From Alternaria dauci (Eukaryota > Ascomycota > Dothideomycetes > Pleosporales > Pleosporaceae): a DNA stretch of 64,000 nt. The DNA is taken from NCBI RefSeq assembly GCF_042100115.1, contig NC_091276.1:2604001-2668000 (forward strand). Reading direction: 5' to 3'. A model generated the notes under the pieces. The model saw only the letters and a program-made list of their open reading frames with translations, ran no database searches and had not been told where the DNA came from. Position numbers and translations under genes: made by a program. Shown here piece after piece: positions 22,014 through 33,060 of the stretch; position 1 is the first letter of the stretch; every line of letters begins with the position of its first letter.

Positions 22014-23489
22014 CTACGATTCCTTCTTCGAGTCGTCTCCATCACCTAGGCTCTTGGAGTCGTCTCCATCTCCTGCGCTCCCGGATTTTTTGTTGTATTT
22101 GGCTTTCTTCAGCGCCTTGGCTTCCTTCTTTTGCGCGTTCAGAGCACCACCTATGCGCCCACGAGTCACCCACCCGCTCTTCGATAGCCGCGTCCTAGGA
22201 TCAGGCGTATCGTCGCCCATTTTAATCACGGGCCCTTGTTCCTGCAACTCCGGATCTGGCAACATGAACGCGTCCGTCTCCGCATCTTCCCTCTTAAACT
22301 TCCTCAGCCACTTCTTCTCCTCGGCACCGTACGTGGCGCTCCCACCCCTTCCGTACTTTTCACGAGCCTGCTCTTTCGGCAACCCCGTGTTGGTCGAGTA
22401 AAGGTCTACCCCGGATTCTTTCAACTGCTCGCGCATTATCTTTGGCAACATGGATTGTGTGCCTTCCTTGATGGAGCGGACCACCGAGCTCCTGACGTTG
22501 AATAGCCGTTGGTTGAGAGACGCCTCATTGCCAAGTTTGTCTGGTCTTGAAGCTACCCATTGCACCACGCGTCCATCGCTCACGGGGTCAATCAAGTAGA
22601 TTGTGTCTGCAGGCATGGCCTTCATGATAAAGTCCGGTCGCAGATGTGGGAAATACGAATGCATCCATTGCCACCGGCGATGATCTGCCGCCTTTATCCT
22701 TTCCTCTTTGCGAAGCATCTTGCCTTGTAAGCGCAGGCGGAACTCTACAGCGCAGCCAGCCTCGAGGAATTGGAATGCGCGATCTATCGACAGCCGGAAG
22801 TAGCTGACTGGACTAGTGTCGGTAAAGACGATGTTTTTGAGCCCCGCAAGCGGTCTGCCCTTCTTGGGCGTGGGCATTGAGAACGTGTGCGCTTTGGCCG
22901 TGGAGAATGCTGTCAAGCGTTCGGGTAAACTTTTGTTAGCCTTGCCCTCGCTCTTGGACTCGCCCTCGCCCTCTTCGACCAGAAATTCTTGAGCCATCCC
23001 TTTGTCCAGCGCATCCATGCACCAGATAAATTGACCCTCTTTGACGTGGCTATCGTAAAGCTCCTGCAATGAGATCTTCTCCGCTATCACGCCCCGCTTC
23101 GAACCGTGCTTACTCGTCTCCCAGAGTTTGACCTCGTGTTTCAAGGTTTTCAGCGCCGGATATGTATACGGGGAAAACGTCAGCACCTTGTGCTGCCCGA
23201 GGACCGTCCTTGCCTTGGCCGTCTTGTACAGGTTGAGCGCACGGCGCTGCTCGAGGCGTGGCGCAGGACATGCAGGGCGCGCGATGTGAGAGACGTATTG
23301 TGGGCGGTATACTGTTTGGAGGGCGCGTATCGGTATTCGCACGGGTGGGAGGAGGAGCGACCGGAATTCGACAGTCGGGACCCGCATCGTTGGTGGCATG
23401 GTGGCGGCGCGATGAAAGAAAGCGTGGGCGCTGCTCGAGACTGAAAGTTGTGGTCCTGACTCAGGTTGCGCACGGGTCCTTGGTATCAT
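22014..23489 (-). CDS. mitochondrial translation initiation factor IF-3-like (Aim23-type)
   Basis: A 491-residue intronless frame. An Arg/Ser-rich, acid-poor N-terminus (residues about 35-90, including MRVPTVEFRSLLLPPV) predicts a mitochondrial presequence. The segment RTVLGQHKVLTFSPY…ISLQELYDSHVKEG fits the IF-3 N-terminal fold, and KNIVFTDTSPVSYFRLSI…QFLEAGCAVEFRLRLQGK fits the IF-3 C-terminal domain, whose bacterial form reads K.I.F…D…L….FL..G..V…..F.GR. The long Lys/Asp-rich C-terminal extension (about 440-491, with repeated DGDDSK) is unlike bacterial IF-3. IF-3 keeps initiator tRNA selection accurate on the mitochondrial small subunit. The first ATG is 23489, but the ATG at 23399 (MPPTMRV) would give a more standard presequence and could be the true start. 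Confidence 0.65.
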   Translation of the reverse strand: MIPRTRAQPESGPQLSVSSSAHAFFHRAATMPPTMRVPTVEFRSLLLPPVRIPIRALQTVYRPQYVSHIARPACPAPRLEQRRALNLYKTAKARTVLGQHKVLTFSPYTYPALKTLKHEVKLWETSKHGSKRGVIAEKISLQELYDSHVKEGQFIWCMDALDKGMAQEFLVEEGEGESKSEGKANKSLPERLTAFSTAKAHTFSMPTPKKGRPLAGLKNIVFTDTSPVSYFRLSIDRAFQFLEAGCAVEFRLRLQGKMLRKEERIKAADHRRWQWMHSYFPHLRPDFIMKAMPADTIYLIDPVSDGRVVQWVASRPDKLGNEASLNQRLFNVRSSVVRSIKEGTQSMLPKIMREQLKESGVDLYSTNTGLPKEQAREKYGRGGSATYGAEEKKWLRKFKREDAETDAFMLPDPELQEQGPVIKMGDDTPDPRTRLSKSGWVTRGRIGGALNAQKKEAKALKKAKYNKKSGSAGDGDDSKSLGDGDDSKKES

Positions 23490-24232
23490 GACATCGCGTA
23501 GTGAGGTAGATCATCCGCAGTAATCATCACCTGTCACCTATGGCAAGAACACTCATGCTAGGGGCTTGGCTGCTCTATCACTACTGCTAGATATGTCTGT
23601 TGGAGAAATTAGATCAAGTCTGCCTGTAGACGCTTCCCGAGGTCGTCAGCCATGCTTGCACGTGATACTAAGCCTGGTTGAGCCACCAGCTCTTCCAACG
23701 GTCATGTCCTCATCACCAATGGCGAGAGAAACATGTCCTGAATAGACACCAAAATCATTGTACTGAAATCACTCAACATAGTAGGCGCAACTGGATTATA
23801 GTGTTTCTCCAAGGTAGATCCAGGAAGAAATGCATCCTGGTCGCGTTTGGTTACCTACCTACTTAGGTACTAGGTATGTAGCATCGTCTCACTATTGTAC
23901 CATCTCGTATGCTTTCAAACACTGCTGACTGATCCTGTGAATCTGGAAACAGGAGTTCATATCAAAAGACATACCTCAAGATGTTTCTTAGCTTTTGAAG
24001 AGGACCTTAGACAAAGGCTTCTAAGATTTCTTGAGCATGCTGCATGCGACGTGAAGACCGCCTCAAGGTAGATCTTGAACAGCCATCCAACTTGACTCAA
24101 TCGGGCCAGCTATGGTAGTCACTCTAAGTGGGGACCTCTCACAACTAAACTACCGCGTGCCAGAGCCAGAGCACCGGAGAAGCCTCGAAATATCAGGCCT
24201 CCGGGGGGTCCAAATTCCACAAGAACAAAATC
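23490..24232. other. gene-free stretch with TACCTA/TAGGTA palindromic patch
   Basis: About 740 bp between the IF-3-like gene and the tRNA gene. At 23852-23880 short inverted words TACCTA and TAGGTA alternate (TTACCTACCTACTTAGGTAC then TAGGTATGTA), a weak inverted repeat. No ORF is supported. The last 60 bases are the upstream region of the tRNA. Confidence 0.45.
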
Positions 24233-24339
24233 GGGCTTGTGGTTTAGTGGTATAATACTCCCTTAGCATCAGCTCCTGAGCAGTAAAACGCACAGGAGAG
24301 GTTTGGGAGTGGTCCAGGGTTCGATTCCCTGCAAGTCCA
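24233..24339 (+). tRNA. tRNA-Ala (anticodon AGC) with a 35-nt intron
   Basis: The acceptor stem GGGCTTG pairs with CAAGTCC, includes the alanine identity pair G3-U70 and leaves A73. Box A (TGGTTTAGTGG at 24240-24250) and box B (GGTTCGATTCC at 24318-24328) match consensus. The anticodon stem is CTCCC/GGGAG, the loop reads TTAGCA…T with anticodon AGC at 24265-24267, and the T arm is CAGGG/CCCTG. The intron, after A37 as in other eukaryotic tRNAs, is about 24269-24303 and contains complementary words CTCCTG and CAGGAG. The D stem is weak (G10-U25, U11-A24, U12-A23, U13xU22). An off-by-one placement of the intron is possible because T flanks both ends. Confidence 0.9.
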
Positions 24340-24345
24340 TTTTTT
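24340..24345 (+). terminator. RNA polymerase III terminator (T6)
   Basis: Six T residues directly follow the discriminator base of the tRNA-Ala gene, a standard Pol III stop on the non-template strand. Confidence 0.85.
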
Positions 24346-25007
24346 GCCCATCTTTTGCGCTCGCTGCCGTGGTCTGGTTGTGGTGGTTGTGGTAGACGGC
24401 ATCGTGGGCGGGTCTCTCATTTTTTTCGTCGCATGTGGAGTCGTTCCCAATCTAGACGCGCCCAGCGAGTCGGCATCGCCCGTCAGCCACCCGCGTCTGA
24501 CTCAAAGTTATTACAAGCACAAACAGGCGCGGACAAGATGGAGAGATGAACAAGGTGCAGCTGAGGTTGACAGCGTCGCAACCCCACATTCCACTTCCCT
24601 TTTTAGTGCCCGCTCACGGCGCGTCTCATTGGTGCATTCCACCCGGGCCGCGCTCGTGTCACGACCACCTCACTCATCAATACTGCTCAGCCACCGACGC
24701 CCTCATGGTCATGCCGCGACGCCGTTGTCCCGACGCATCCTGGGTCCCGGCGATTGGTACGCAGCCCTCGCGTGCCTGGACACCGGTTGATGACGGATGG
24801 ACGGAAAATGTCAGCTTCTGTTCCCACGTTTGCGCATTCGCGCAGTCGCTCTGAGCCTTGGAAAGCTTGTGACAGCTCTCCAGGCATCCTTCAAGAACGC
24901 CACGATGTCCTCAACAACGTGGCCATCTTCTTCTACTCACAAAACGTCTTACTGCCTGTACTGCGAGCGCGAGCATTCGCCATAGACTTCTTTTACAGCT
25001 TTGCGCA
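24346..25007. other. gene-free stretch, promoter of the zinc-finger gene
   Basis: About 660 bp with no supported gene. Several overlapping short frames on both strands are not credible. The region between the tRNA and the zinc-finger ORF would contain its promoter and leader; CATCAATACTGC and similar words show no recognised element. Confidence 0.4.
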
Positions 25008-26868
25008 ATGTTCACCATGGCATCAAGCAGCCATGCGCAGGCCGGCTTACCCAGACTGAGCACGACCAAGCGGATATGCAGAAGGGATTCGTTGTCTTCG
25101 TCCAGGACCCGTGACTCGGGTTATAACAGCGATCCTGAGACTCTCTCGCCCCTGGAAGCTGGACCGTTGGATCAAGGTACATCCTACTACAAGACCTGGC
25201 CGAAGCTCAGATCGCTAACAGCGCAGTAGACATTCTTTTCGCACCCCTTCCATATGTGCCGAGCATTCTTGTCAACAACAAGGCTACCTTTTCCAAGAGA
25301 CGCAACGTCGATAGGCCATGGTTGGCTGGCCGAAACAGCATCACAAGTAACCCTGCAGCAATCACCACCAGGCAGGCATTCCTCCAAACCACATCTCCAG
25401 AGGCTCCAAAAATAGGACCCGTCGGCACTCTGCTTGACCTTCCACATAAGGACATCCCTCAAGACAGGCCTTCGTCAGAGGATGAAGATATAGAGCGGTG
25501 GATCAGCGACAATCTCCCATCTAGCAAGCGCCCTAGAGAACGAGTAACATCTATCGTTTCAATCTCATCCACGAGCAGTTGCGACATGCATACAAACACC
25601 GACTTTAGCGACGACGACATGGATCACAATGTGCAGGCTACACAGCCCCTTCCGACATCCACCCAGAAGATTATCGATCTCATCTTACGCAAAGTCGAGA
25701 TTAATCTCCGCAACGCAGCTTACAAGCAATGTACGGGAAGCAAAGCCGCAAACACACAAGGCAAAGGCACGCTCTCCTCAAGCCAGAGCAGCCGAAAGAC
25801 ATCCGTGAGCTCAGGAACCAAACGCAAAGCCCGTCTAGAAGGCAGTCTACCACCAGAGGACGATGACGACGATGGTGCAAACAAGCGACGCCGAGGCTCC
25901 ACAGCAACTACCACGGACGATTCCGAGACTGGAGCAAAGTTTGCATGTCCTTTCTACAAACATGAACCAGACAGGTATCGCAACAGGCGCACTTGTCCCG
26001 GACCAGGCTGGCCATCTGTCCATCGGATGAAAGAACACCTCTACCGATCACATTCCCAGCCGATATTCTGTCCAATCTGTTACGAGACCTTCACTTCAGA
26101 CAAGGCGCAGTCGAACCACGTACGCCTGCGACAGTGCGAGAACTCCCCGCCCCGAGAGATTGAAGGAATCGACCGCGAGACTATTCGGACGCTAAAGAAG
26201 CGCACTCCTGCGTATATGCTAGAGGAAGACAAGTGGAGAGACGTATATCAGGTTCTCTTTCCAGATGTGGCTGATGCCGAGATACCCAGTCCATGTATGA
26301 TGTCTTCCTATACTGAACAGCTACAATCCGCTAACATGCATCAGTCTACGACTGTGACTCACCAAGCGAAACATCGCGGCGCTTCCGCAGAGATCTTTTG
26401 TATCGCGTACACCAAGAACTGATGATCGAGGCCGGACAAGTACCGAGTCCTGTTGAGCGAGAGATCATGCAGCGCGTGGCCCAAATCGTGCGCCGCTGCG
26501 AGCAAGATCTGCTGAACCAAGCACAGCCGACATCCTTCAGTACGACCCGACGTAGCAGTGTCATGTCTACAAACAGTGCGCCCCGCGCAACGCCTCTACC
26601 TGAGTCTGCTTTGACGGTTCAGAGGCCGTCTCCAGTAGTGCCACCTAATGTGTCTGGACGGGATCAGGAATATGTTACAGTTGTCGAGGCAGATGCTCTA
26701 CCGTTCGTTCCTGAACCTGCAGTCGATTGGGGCCTCTGGGACTACCCTTCGTACAATCCATTTGGCCTAGGAATTGACTGGGAAGCTGCGTTTCCATCCG
26801 GGTCTGAGCTGCAGTATACGGGGAGCGATGAGTCGGCTACAAGCTTTTTGGTGCCGATGCGGACATGA
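25008..26868 (+). CDS. C2H2-type zinc-finger protein
   Basis: Three exons, 25008-25176, 25227-26294 and 26345-26868, joined by two 50-nt introns (GTACAT…GCGCAG and GTATGA with a CTAAC branch …ATCAG), both keeping frame; 586 residues. The first half is Ser-rich, with an acidic PPEDDDDDG next to a likely nuclear signal (NKRRR) near residue 250. Residues about 265-335 contain CPFYKHEPDRYRN…CPGPGW…HRMKEHLYRSH followed by FCPICYETF…H…..C, the arrangement of a family of fungal proteins with atypical C2H2 fingers. The C-terminal third has RDVYQVLFPD…PSPFYDCDSP, a helical motif often following these fingers. Probable DNA-binding or nuclear role, target unknown. The second in-frame ATG at 25017 has a better Kozak context (CACCATGG) and may be the start. 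Confidence 0.8.
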
Positions 26869-27743
26869 CCGGATCAGAGTAACTAATATCTTCACGACGG
26901 AGAGACTTGAATTAGACGGTGTATAGAGAGATACTGTGTGTATCTGATATAGCGTCTGGTGTTTTGTTGTGGGTGCGGCCTTGTAAAATACACATGGTCT
27001 TTTGTATGATATTCACAGAGTCAACTAAGAAGACGTTCTAATCACCTTGAACACGCTAAACAATGGCGTCTTTATGTGACAGCTTTTGGAGTTTGACTCA
27101 ACGGGACAACGACGAATATAGCCGACGAAGTCCTCGCACTGGTGCATGTAGCAACGAGGCTACCTCAACAACAGCAACGACACAGGGCATACCAAGGTCA
27201 TTGCCATGTCTTGACAGCGAAAGGCCGCAAAAACGACCGAACTCTGGAGTGGCGCAGACAACAAACATGGGCCAGACTCGGGCCTCGGAAACTAATGTCG
27301 GGACGATGCAGAGACAGGACATGCGTGGGTCTTCCTAGCGGGAATGACTCGCGTCAACGGGCGTTGTTGTGAGAGCAGCATTTCTGCGCGGCGTCTATCA
27401 CGCTGCAAGTGAGCCAGAAAGCTGGCTTAAAACCTTGGAGCATGATGCGACGATGCAACAACAGTCTATAGTGCACCTGAGGAGAAAGAGAAGCATCTGA
27501 AGAGTGCAGGGCTGGAAGCAAAGTTGCGCAGCTATGACGCTCGCGGCAGGCGAGACACGTGCGCCCAAGATTCCTGGGCATTGGCTGCGCGACGCTCCCC
27601 ACCAGCTAAACGCAGCTGCATTGCTTCATTCTCCATAATCTGCAATCCTGCAGGCAGAGCTTTCCGACGCCGGCAGTTTTTACATCTTGCTTGGAATTCC
27701 TGGAATTCCCGCACATCCCGGACTCGTTCGCGTTGGCTAAGCC
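26869..27743. other. gene-free stretch, promoter of the VTC gene
   Basis: About 870 bp between two plus-strand genes. The frame at 27063-27338 has an ATG but no motif and I do not accept it. A CACGTG lies at 27556-27561. GGAATTCC is repeated near 27694-27708 (TTGGAATTCCTGGAATTCCC). No RNA gene seen. Confidence 0.45.
27556..27561. promoter_or_regulatory. CACGTG, possible phosphate-response (Pho4/NUC-1) site
   Basis: A palindromic E-box 183 bp upstream of the VTC2/3-type ATG. In yeast, VTC genes are Pho4 targets through CACGTG or CACGTT, and the Neurospora regulator NUC-1 is of the same bHLH type. The position fits, but the word occurs several times by chance in this window (for example near 15815, 30448 and 32858), so this is suggestive only. 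Confidence 0.4.
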
Positions 27744-30290
27744 ATGAAGTTCGGTACGACTCTGCGCAAGAGCGTGTATGCGCCATGGAAGGACAAGTAC
27801 ATCGACTACGACAAGCTCAAGAAGCTGTTGAAGGACAATGAGGACGACGACTCCTGGACGGCCGACGACGAGAGCGCGTTTGTCGACGAGCTGGCCAATG
27901 TGCAATTGGAGAAAGTGCACAACTTCATCACCGACATCTCGCAGAAGCTGCGCGACCGAACCACGGCATGCGAGAAGAAGCTTGAGCCGCTGGCCATAGG
28001 CATCCAGGCGGAAGGCGATCAGGAGGGCAAGGGCGACAAGGAGAACAAGGAGGGCAAGGGTGCGGGCTTGTTGGCCGACGCGTCGAGCGATGCATCCAAG
28101 AAGCCGGAGCTCAGCCAGCAGGAGCGGGAGAAGGTGCTCAAGGACGTTTTGTGCGAGCTCGACAACATCACCAAAGAGACCAAGGAGCTCGAGAGCTTCA
28201 GCCGTGTCAACTTCACGGCCGTCATCAAGGCCACCAAGAAGCACGATAAGCTCCGCGGCAGCTCCTACCGCCTGCGGCCCTTTATCGATGCGCGCATTGC
28301 TCGGCACCCTCTGCACACCGAGGACGCCTCGCCGCTGCTCTACAGGCTGTCGGCGCTGTACTCTTTCGTCCGCCAGAGCTTGGAGGGCAGGTCCAAGGAG
28401 GCTCTTTCCTTTGGCGAGGGCAGCACCGACGGCGAGAGCTTCACCTCACACAAGTGTACGACGCGCGCCCTATTGCTAACGACTATCTGCTAACACGACA
28501 CAGTCTGGGTCCACATGGACAACCTCTTTGAAGTCAAGACCGTCATCCTCCGCCGTCTTCCCGTCCTCGTCTACAACCCCCAGTCGGCCAAGGTGGCTGA
28601 AGGCACGCAGCGCGACCCGACCATCACATCCATCTACTTTGACAACCCCAACTTCTCCCTCTATTCCGACAAGGTCACCGGCAAGCCCGATGCCGCGTCG
28701 CTGCGCCTCAGGTGGTACGGCCAGCTCGATGAGAAACCCGAGATCATGTTCGAGAAGAAGGTCATCAAGGAGGGCAACGCCGCCGAAGAGGTCCGCTTCC
28801 CCATCAAGGCCAAGTACGTGCAGGCCTTCCTCGAGGACAAGTACCACATGGAGAAGAGCATCGACAAGATGACCTACCGCCCCAACCACAATCAAGAGGA
28901 GATTGACAAGTTCAAGAAGGCTGTTGGCGATATCCAGGGCTTCGTCAAGGAGCAAAAGCTGCAGCCCATGTTGCGCGCCAACTACACCCGCACTGCCTTC
29001 CAGATCCCTGGCGACGACCGCGTCCGCATCTCTCTCGACACCAACCTCGCCCTCATCCGCGAAGACGCACTCGACGACGACAGGCCCTGCCGGGATCCTG
29101 AAGACTGGCACCGCCGCGACATTGACAATGCGCAGATGGAGTTCCCCTTCAAGGCCCTCAAGAAGGGCGAGCTGCACAGGTTCCCCTACGCCTTGCTTGA
29201 AATCAAGGTCAAGGGCATGAAGAAGTACGAGTGGATCGAAGACCTGATGCACAGCCATCTCGTCAAGGAATCCCCCCGCTTCTCAAAGTTTGTCCACGGT
29301 GTCGCGAAGCTGTTCGAGGATAACGTTAATACATTCCCCTTTTGGCTCAGCGAGGTCGACAACGACATCCGAAAGGAGCCCGAGAAGGCGTTTGACGACG
29401 AGCAGGAGAAGAAGCGCAAGGCGGCCGAGGACGAGTTTGCAGTCGGGTCTCTATTCGGTGCAAAGGCTAGCCCTAGCTACCGCGCCTCCATCGCTTCCCC
29501 CGTTGGCTCACCAGCGGCAACACGCTCTGTACCTAAGAGCGCGTCTGCAGCAGCGCACTCCATGCCCGTTGTCAAGCCTCCGTTCCCGACGATTGGAAGC
29601 CACCTCTCTCAGCGCAGTCAACGCAACGGAAATGGACAAGACAGTGGCAACAACAACACCAACACCCGCATAAACGAGGAAGCCGACTCGGACGACGAAG
29701 ACACGCTCCTCATCACCGGCAACCAGAATGGCAAAGCCGCCAAAGCAAGCGGCCTTGCCTCCCTCTTCCCATCCTTCTCCACCTCCAAGTACGCTCGCAA
29801 ACAGGCTTCGGCTCGCAAAATCCAATTGCCGCCTGGTATCCGGGACCCGGGTATCTGGATCAAAGACCAGGGCCCCGTCCGCGTAGAAGCAAAAGTCTGG
29901 CTCGCGAACCAGCGTACGTTTATCAAGTGGCAGCACGTCTCTGTCCTTTTGGCATCTCTGTCCCTCGGCCTATATAATGCGGCGGGCGAAGGGAACGATA
30001 TTGCGCGTGCGTTGGCTGTTGTGTATACGTGTGTGGCTGCATTTACGCTGGCCTGGGGATACGCAATGTATATTTACCGTGCGAAGCTGATTAGGGAAAG
30101 GAGTGGGAAAGATTTTGATGCAATCACGGGGCCGTTGGTGGTTTGTGTGGGGTTGGCGGTTGCGTTGTGTTTGAATTTTGGGTTCAAGTATAATGAGTTG
30201 GTTAAGGAGAGGGGGCAGCATTTACATCATCATCATCATCATCATCATCAGAATGCGAGTTCGGGGGAGCAGATGGAGCTTAGGGTTTGA
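27744..30290 (+). CDS. VTC2: vacuolar transporter chaperone subunit, VTC2/3 type (SPX-VTC-DUF202)
   Basis: Two exons, 27744-28455 and 28504-30290, with a 48-nt intron at the usual site before the FWVH sequence; 832 residues. The N-terminal SPX domain begins MKFGTTLRKSVYAPWKDKYIDYDKL, closer to yeast Vtc2/3 than Vtc4. It senses inositol pyrophosphate. The tunnel domain (about 235-520) keeps LRLRWYG, FEKK, RTAFQ, RVRISLD, LEIKVKG and KFSKFVHG, so most residues of the polyphosphate polymerase centre look present. It lacks the Vtc4 motif ERKTHREDW, hence the Vtc2/3 call. A Ser-rich linker (about 570-650) leads to three membrane helices of DUF202 type. The C-terminus carries eight consecutive His residues coded by a CAT repeat. 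The VTC complex makes polyphosphate and moves it into the vacuole. Confidence 0.9.
30225..30248 (+). repeat. (CAT)8 microsatellite in the VTC coding region
   Basis: Eight CAT codons in frame near the 3' end of the VTC gene encode eight histidines. Repeat units of three bases let the tract vary without frameshift. Confidence 0.95.
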
Positions 30291-33060
30291 AAGAGGGAGA
30301 TGGGAGTGGGCTGAGTCTGAGTCGGAAGGGATGGGTGGATTGTTTTTCTTTGTAACGAGCACGAGTGATGGTGTTGGATGCTTGTTTTCGTTGCTGCGAT
30401 GTGTCTTTGGGAAATGAGGTATTATCATTGGTTTGGAGTAGGTATTGCACGTGTAAAATAGCAGAGTAATGGTAGAACGGTGTGTACATGTCAGCGCTGT
30501 TGCGGAGTAGTTGGAGATGTGGTGATGCAGGAACTAGTTCCACATATGAGCGTACAGAGAGTGTGACCTTTTGTATAGATGACAGGCGCGCTAGATGTGT
30601 TATTGGCCCCAGTATTCTACTTGCTCGTTGGTTGTGGCATGTATATTAGATGTCTCCTTCAGCCTATGAAAGGATTTAGCCATGGGCGACTTGCGTGATT
30701 GTCCTCTGCGCAGATGATCTTGCATATTGCGGGATGACTTGCATTGTAGTGTGTGATGATCGATCGATAGATTAAAAGGCTGCTTGTGTTAATCTAGCAG
30801 GAGAAGGGCACGAAGGAGAGTAGTACATATTAGTCACTCCAAGGACGATGAGAGCGTTGAGTTTATGGTGACGGTTGTGGTCGCGTCTTCTTCCAGCGTA
30901 GAGGTATCACATCAATCAGGAGCTGATAGGATGACTGCGCCGCATTGAAGAACCAGTTTATCCATGGAAGATTTGGCAAGTTCTATTCCTGTCGCAATAT
31001 CGGTGGACATTACGATCAACCAACACGCAACACGAAGGGATATCTTGGAAATAGGTCCCCCTTTGCTTTGTGGTACGTACTCTCCGCAGCTAACCATCTT
31101 TCTCAATGTCACAAAAACTATGTGCGACAACATGCGACAACAGCGTCGTCGTAAGACAAATTCTCCGCATTCCTCCCATCGTTTTGCGCAACAGATGTGT
31201 CGCCGACTATAAATACCGGAGAGAAAGAAAACATGTACGGACAAAAAAAGGATACCAGCCTCAGGTACCACTAGCGCAGTGGCTGGTGCAGCCGTGACAG
31301 GGCAGGTGGTTGGCGGATGCATTAGTTTTGCGTTTCGTTTCGCAGCGCTCAAGCTTTGTGGATGGTGCTTGATACAGAACACCATGTGCATTCCCGGTGA
31401 TGGTCGTCGACACATTGCCGTGCTCATCACATATTACCTGCTCTTGCCACCAGCCTCGTAGCCCAGATCGATATCGCCAAGCGTCCAACGACGACACCGT
31501 GCTGTAGTCGAACCAGAGTTTGACAGCTCTCCTAGTTCCTACGGTTAGCCGGAAGAAAATGTGACGGTTCTTGATTCGGCGTAGCACGGCGCTCGTGCGA
31601 GGGCGGAAAAAGGCAAGTTGCTGAGGCTACCAAAGGGAAGGTGAAACGTGACGCCGACCTTGCAGGCATGCGAGGCCCACAGACCGGGCGCCGAACGGTT
31701 TTGTTGATGTTAGTTTTCGTACGCTGCTGCGTGTGTAGGTACAGAGCTAGGTCTTCGTCATAGTAGTAGTCTAGTTGTAGGCTTGAACTCGAGCTTGGTA
31801 ATATGACACCATGAAATGTGTCTCTCGCGCAAAGTCTACCGCCACCGCTTAGGGCGGAGGTGGCAAGGCAGAAAGCTCCACAGGATGTTGATCGTACCCA
31901 GGTGTCCAAGGGGCGCATGAACTTGGTAATAAAGTGGACATTTGCCAGCCGGGCCCAATTTACACGGGATGTAAGGACGCGTACAGCCTCAATGCTGTAC
32001 ACGATGCAAAGGGACCGCGTAATACGGCAACGGTTGCCGACAGGCTTTCCAGCAATGGGCAGTGCTGTGGTGACCGGTCTCGACAGCGCGTCGTTGAGCG
32101 GACGATGAGGTGGTCATGCATTGGGGCGTCGAAGGAGTGGAGCGAGTGGCCAGGATGCGCCTGGACGATCTGCAGGCACAGATTGTCAAGCTTCCGCTTT
32201 CGACCACCTCAACCACCCGTCCTGCATCCGTTCCACTGCCATGACATCGTAGCAACACCGACGAGTCAAGAAGGGTCGCGCGTCTCTTATCTCCCCTTAT
32301 CCGACACCATGGCATTCGCGATGCTTGCTGATAGCGAAGCATGTCTTCGAAACGGGTCGACGATGAGGATTGACCACCGAACAGACCCTGTGTCGAAAAA
32401 TTGCTATGCTTTTGCCTGCATATAGGCTACGCCCCTAGCTCAAAGGCGGCTCTCGCTGCTGCACACCATCTAACCATGATTGCCTCATGGATCCCGGGAA
32501 AAGCCCCGCACATTGAAGCGGAAAAGGATGTGAATGTGATTGGTGTCACGACGTCGAGAGAGCACGTTTGTACTCGGTTTTGCGGGTTAGTGTGCAAACG
32601 ATACGGAACCGGCCTATCAGTATTTGTGTGCGAGCGGATCCTTGGTGCGTCACTCCAGTATATCACCAACCTCCTAGTGGCGCGTGTGGATTTTCCATTT
32701 TCTTAAGAGAGGGCGGTGGGCTGTTCCGTTCTGCTGCCATCTAGTTCCTCCCTAGGCCACATTCCCACGACCTCGAGGAGTACTTTGTCCAGAAAAGAGG
32801 TGCAGCCTGGAGTTATTTGCCGGCCGTTTGCATCTGCACGTTCCTGGACTGGGTCTGCACGTGACTGTTTGCCTCGTGCTCACCTCTCACCTTGCTACGT
32901 ATAGAGCAGGCGCGTTCGACTACCACAAACAACAGTCGCTCGACCCCTCCCTCGATCTTCTCCCCTCAACCAGACCATCACACTCGCTTTCGCTGTTCTG
33001 GCCATTGCATTCGCTTCAATTTATCCTCATATCTTCCCCGTCAAATAGCTTCGACCCAGC
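30291..33060. other. long gene-free stretch (2.8 kb)
   Basis: No supported gene. Frames up to about 170 codons occur on both strands (for example 31430-30912 minus and 31934-32425 plus), but overlap heavily and have no recognisable motif. A CACGTG is at 30448-30453 and another near 32858. 32930-33050 is CT-rich and is probably the leader of the S41 peptidase gene. The rest could hold long promoters or non-coding transcripts, but nothing shows them. Confidence 0.5.

Noticed and set aside
27063..27338. 91-codon plus-strand ORF
   Set aside because: No motif; lies in the promoter of the VTC gene.
28476..29258. 260-codon minus-strand frame over the VTC gene
   Set aside because: Shadow of the VTC exon; the VTC protein motifs are clear on the plus strand.
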